Positions 5,743 to 7,255 of a stretch of 7,255 bases of DNA are shown here, piece after piece. Positions within the stretch are counted from its first letter, which is position 1. Every line of letters begins with the position of its first letter. The notes below the pieces were generated by a model, which was given only the letters and a program-made list of their open reading frames with translations, was not told the origin of the DNA and did not search any database. This DNA comes from Bacillota bacterium (GTDB lineage Bacteria; Bacillota; Clostridia; Oscillospirales; Ruminococcaceae). The DNA lies in NCBI GenBank assembly GCA_023395695.1, contig JAEWYJ010000198.1:1-7255 (forward strand), given 5' to 3'. Both the position numbers and the translations under genes were made by a program.

Positions 5743-6957
5743 TTGTTGGATAACAAGCGTTGGCCGATTAAAAAGAACCCCTCCAAGCCAGTTTCCGCGC
5801 AAGAAGCCGAGCTGTCCACCATCAGCCAAGTCAGGCTGCAGTGCGAAAAAATTGACAGCAACTGGCTGCTGGTTCACTATAATATTTCGCTGGGTCTGGT
5901 GCTGGCCTCGCTCATACTCGAACTGGGCATCGGCCTTTTTATGATCTCATCAGGATTTTTGACGATAACCACGGAGCGTTATGTGTTAAAATATATTGCC
6001 GTGCCCGGTTGTACCAATTTAACGCTTATTGCCATTGCAACGGTTGTTTTACATGCCAAGCGTCTGACGCAGTCAGCGAAAATCTACACCGTTTCGCTAA
6101 TCTTTCCGGCCATATGCTTTACGCTTGCCACCGTGCACAGCATATTCCCCGCAACATATTATTTATTTACCGTCGCCGTCGCACTGACGACCATCTATGC
6201 CAGCTACCGCCTCACCTGTGCGGTAGGATTTTTGAGCATAACCGCCATTATCAGCTCAGAGCTGCTGTTCCGGTGGGATCCTGATAAGGTCAGTATCTTC
6301 AGCAGCACCGAGCATCTGATTAATTTTCTGATTACGCTGTTTATTTTAGCGGCTTCGTCTTTGGTTTCTCTTGTGCAGATCCGCTATGAGATGGATAAAA
6401 ATGAAGCTGGTATCCAAAAGGAGCTGGAACGGCAGCAGCTGCACCGACGGCTGCGCACCGACGAACTGACCGGCGTTCTCAGTCGCAAAGCATTGCAGGA
6501 TATGCTCAGAGAGCTCGACGCTAATCCGTCTCAGCACGGCTATATCCTCGCTATTACAGATTTAGATAAATTCAAGGGCGTCAACGATTGTCTGGGCCAC
6601 CATACAGGCGATTCTTATCTTGTAGCCTTTGCGGACATTCTCAAAGGGAACATTGCCGGCGCAGAGGTATACCGTTATGGCGGAGATGAATTTTGCCTGT
6701 TATTCCACAATATCCCTATGTATACAGCCGTGGAGGCCTGCAGACAGCTCCGGCAAAAGCTGGTCGCTTTAACGTTTAAAGAATATCCGGCGCCAAAGCT
6801 GACCGCCAGCTTTGGTCTGGCGGCCTACACCGGGGGTATAACAACCGCACGGCTGTTCATAAATGCGGACAAGGCGATGTACAAGGCAAAGGGGCAGGAA
6901 AATGGCATCTGCGTTTTCGCATCCCCGGGCCAATATGACGCTTTGGACGATGTTTAG
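5743..6957 (+). CDS. Membrane diguanylate cyclase (GGDEF) with six-helix N-terminal region
   Basis: This 404-residue protein should convert two GTP to c-di-GMP at the inner face of the membrane. After a basic cytosolic N-terminus (1-46) come about six hydrophobic helices, near 48-70, 83-104, 112-133, 137-154, 156-175 and 190-213, which I cannot assign to a named sensor family. A charged linker (214-236) leads into the GGDEF domain (about 237-395): TDELTGVLSRKAL, the metal-binding D273 in DLDKFKGVND, GHHTGD at 285-290, and an intact RYGGDEF with the signature at 313-317. The product-binding RxxD site, expected at 304-307, reads IAGA, so this form of feedback inhibition should be absent. No EAL or HD-GYP domain is attached. 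It starts at TTG. It is divergent from the CZB chemoreceptor; zinc-responsive CZB domains are also known fused to a GGDEF domain, as in E. coli DgcZ, so a functional link is possible but not shown. Confidence 0.93.
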   Translation: MLDNKRWPIKKNPSKPVSAQEAELSTISQVRLQCEKIDSNWLLVHYNISLGLVLASLILELGIGLFMISSGFLTITTERYVLKYIAVPGCTNLTLIAIATVVLHAKRLTQSAKIYTVSLIFPAICFTLATVHSIFPATYYLFTVAVALTTIYASYRLTCAVGFLSITAIISSELLFRWDPDKVSIFSSTEHLINFLITLFILAASSLVSLVQIRYEMDKNEAGIQKELERQQLHRRLRTDELTGVLSRKALQDMLRELDANPSQHGYILAITDLDKFKGVNDCLGHHTGDSYLVAFADILKGNIAGAEVYRYGGDEFCLLFHNIPMYTAVEACRQLRQKLVALTFKEYPAPKLTASFGLAAYTGGITTARLFINADKAMYKAKGQENGICVFASPGQYDALDDV

Positions 6958-6990
6958 TTGGGCCATAATACATACACACCCATGTCAGAC

Positions 6991-7010
6991 GGCACAGCCG
7001 ACGGCTGTCC
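6991..7010 (+). terminator. Hairpin after the cyclase gene, weak terminator candidate
   Basis: ACAGCCG (6994-7000) and CGGCTGT (7002-7008) are perfect arms around one base, and GG/CC outside can add two pairs. It starts 34 bases beyond the cyclase stop. No T-run follows (CGGCAAAATATCTTT), so it may stabilise the mRNA end rather than terminate. A second hairpin, CGGCT/AGCCG, lies at 7042-7058 and is flanked by a repeated GCAGGCA (7033-7039 and 7057-7063). Confidence 0.35.
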
Positions 7011-7113
7011 CGGCAAAATATCTTTACAAGCTGCAGGCAAACGGCTTGAAAATAGCCGCAGGCACAGCGGGATTATTTTCGCTCTGCGAGAACGAAACAC
7101 GCAAGCGGGTTGA

Positions 7114-7127
7114 CGTTTGCCCAAACG
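7114..7127. promoter_or_regulatory. 14-bp palindrome in the gene-free right end
   Basis: CGTTTG-CC-CAAACG is a perfect dyad of the size of a transcription factor site. TTGACG overlaps its left side, but no -10 hexamer follows at a suitable distance. Apart from this and the neighbouring hairpins, the stretch 6958-7255 shows no gene I can support. Confidence 0.2.
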
Positions 7128-7199
7128 GCAACACAACCCAGCCAAACGCCAATACCTGCGCCCGGTTCGCTTTGCGCTTATATTGACGGACTACATAAC

Positions 7200-7228
7200 A
7201 AAAGCGGGGGGCCCGGTTGGGGGCCCGC
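7200..7228 (-). terminator. GC-rich hairpin with T-run on the minus strand, probable terminator of a gene beyond the right edge
   Basis: Read on the minus strand, GC-GGGCCC, the loop CCAACC and GGGCCC form a six-pair all-GC stem. The GC at the far end can pair as well after a three-base bulge. TTTTGTTATG (7203-7194) follows. This is the order expected for an intrinsic terminator of a minus-strand gene entering from the right. On the plus strand the hairpin is followed by G-rich sequence, so it would not terminate the cyclase. Confidence 0.45.
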
Positions 7229-7255
7229 GGTGGGGGGTTGGGTTTCGCCGCAATG

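Noticed and set aside
6954..7145. Minus-strand frame of 63 codons in the right-end gap
   Set aside because: The translation is rich in Arg, Cys and Pro with no pattern, crosses two hairpins and ends inside the cyclase stop region; it looks like non-coding sequence.

Overview
The window looks like chromosomal DNA of a motile, probably spore-forming low-to-mid-GC Firmicute of the class Clostridia (an Oscillospiraceae-like lineage is my best guess). The grounds are strong AGGAGG-type ribosome binding sites, a TTG start, sigma-A-type promoters in AT-rich intergenic DNA, chemoreceptors of clostridial style and a BclA-type surface domain. No tRNA, rRNA, CRISPR array, transposase or phage gene is visible.

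Layout from left to right: (1) the 5' part of a flavin reductase family gene on the minus strand, running off the left edge; (2) a 368-base divergent intergenic region with a TATAG tandem repeat and overlapping inverted repeats; (3) a 304-residue plus-strand protein with a proline-rich N-terminus and a C1q/BclA-like C-terminal domain; (4) a long intergenic region with a terminator, candidate promoters and a structured leader; (5) a transmembrane chemoreceptor with a four-helix-bundle-type sensor, two HAMP units and a canonical signalling tip; (6) a convergent gap with a perfect 24-bp hairpin and a 123-bp inverted-repeat element; (7) on the minus strand, a soluble chemoreceptor ending in a CZB zinc-binding domain; (8) a divergent promoter region; (9) a plus-strand six-helix membrane diguanylate cyclase with an intact GGDEF motif but no RxxD inhibitory site; (10) a gene-free right end with a GC-rich hairpin and G-rich stretch.

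The three signalling genes form a small cluster for motility and lifestyle decisions. One membrane receptor senses an extracellular ligand. One cytosolic receptor probably senses zinc or oxidants. The cyclase, divergently transcribed from the cytosolic receptor, makes c-di-GMP, which commonly opposes motility. The cluster is built of known families. The least explained material is non-coding: the 123-bp element between the receptor genes, whose three imperfect pairs are all G-U on one strand only, and the overlapping hairpins upstream of two genes. I found no clearly new multi-gene system.
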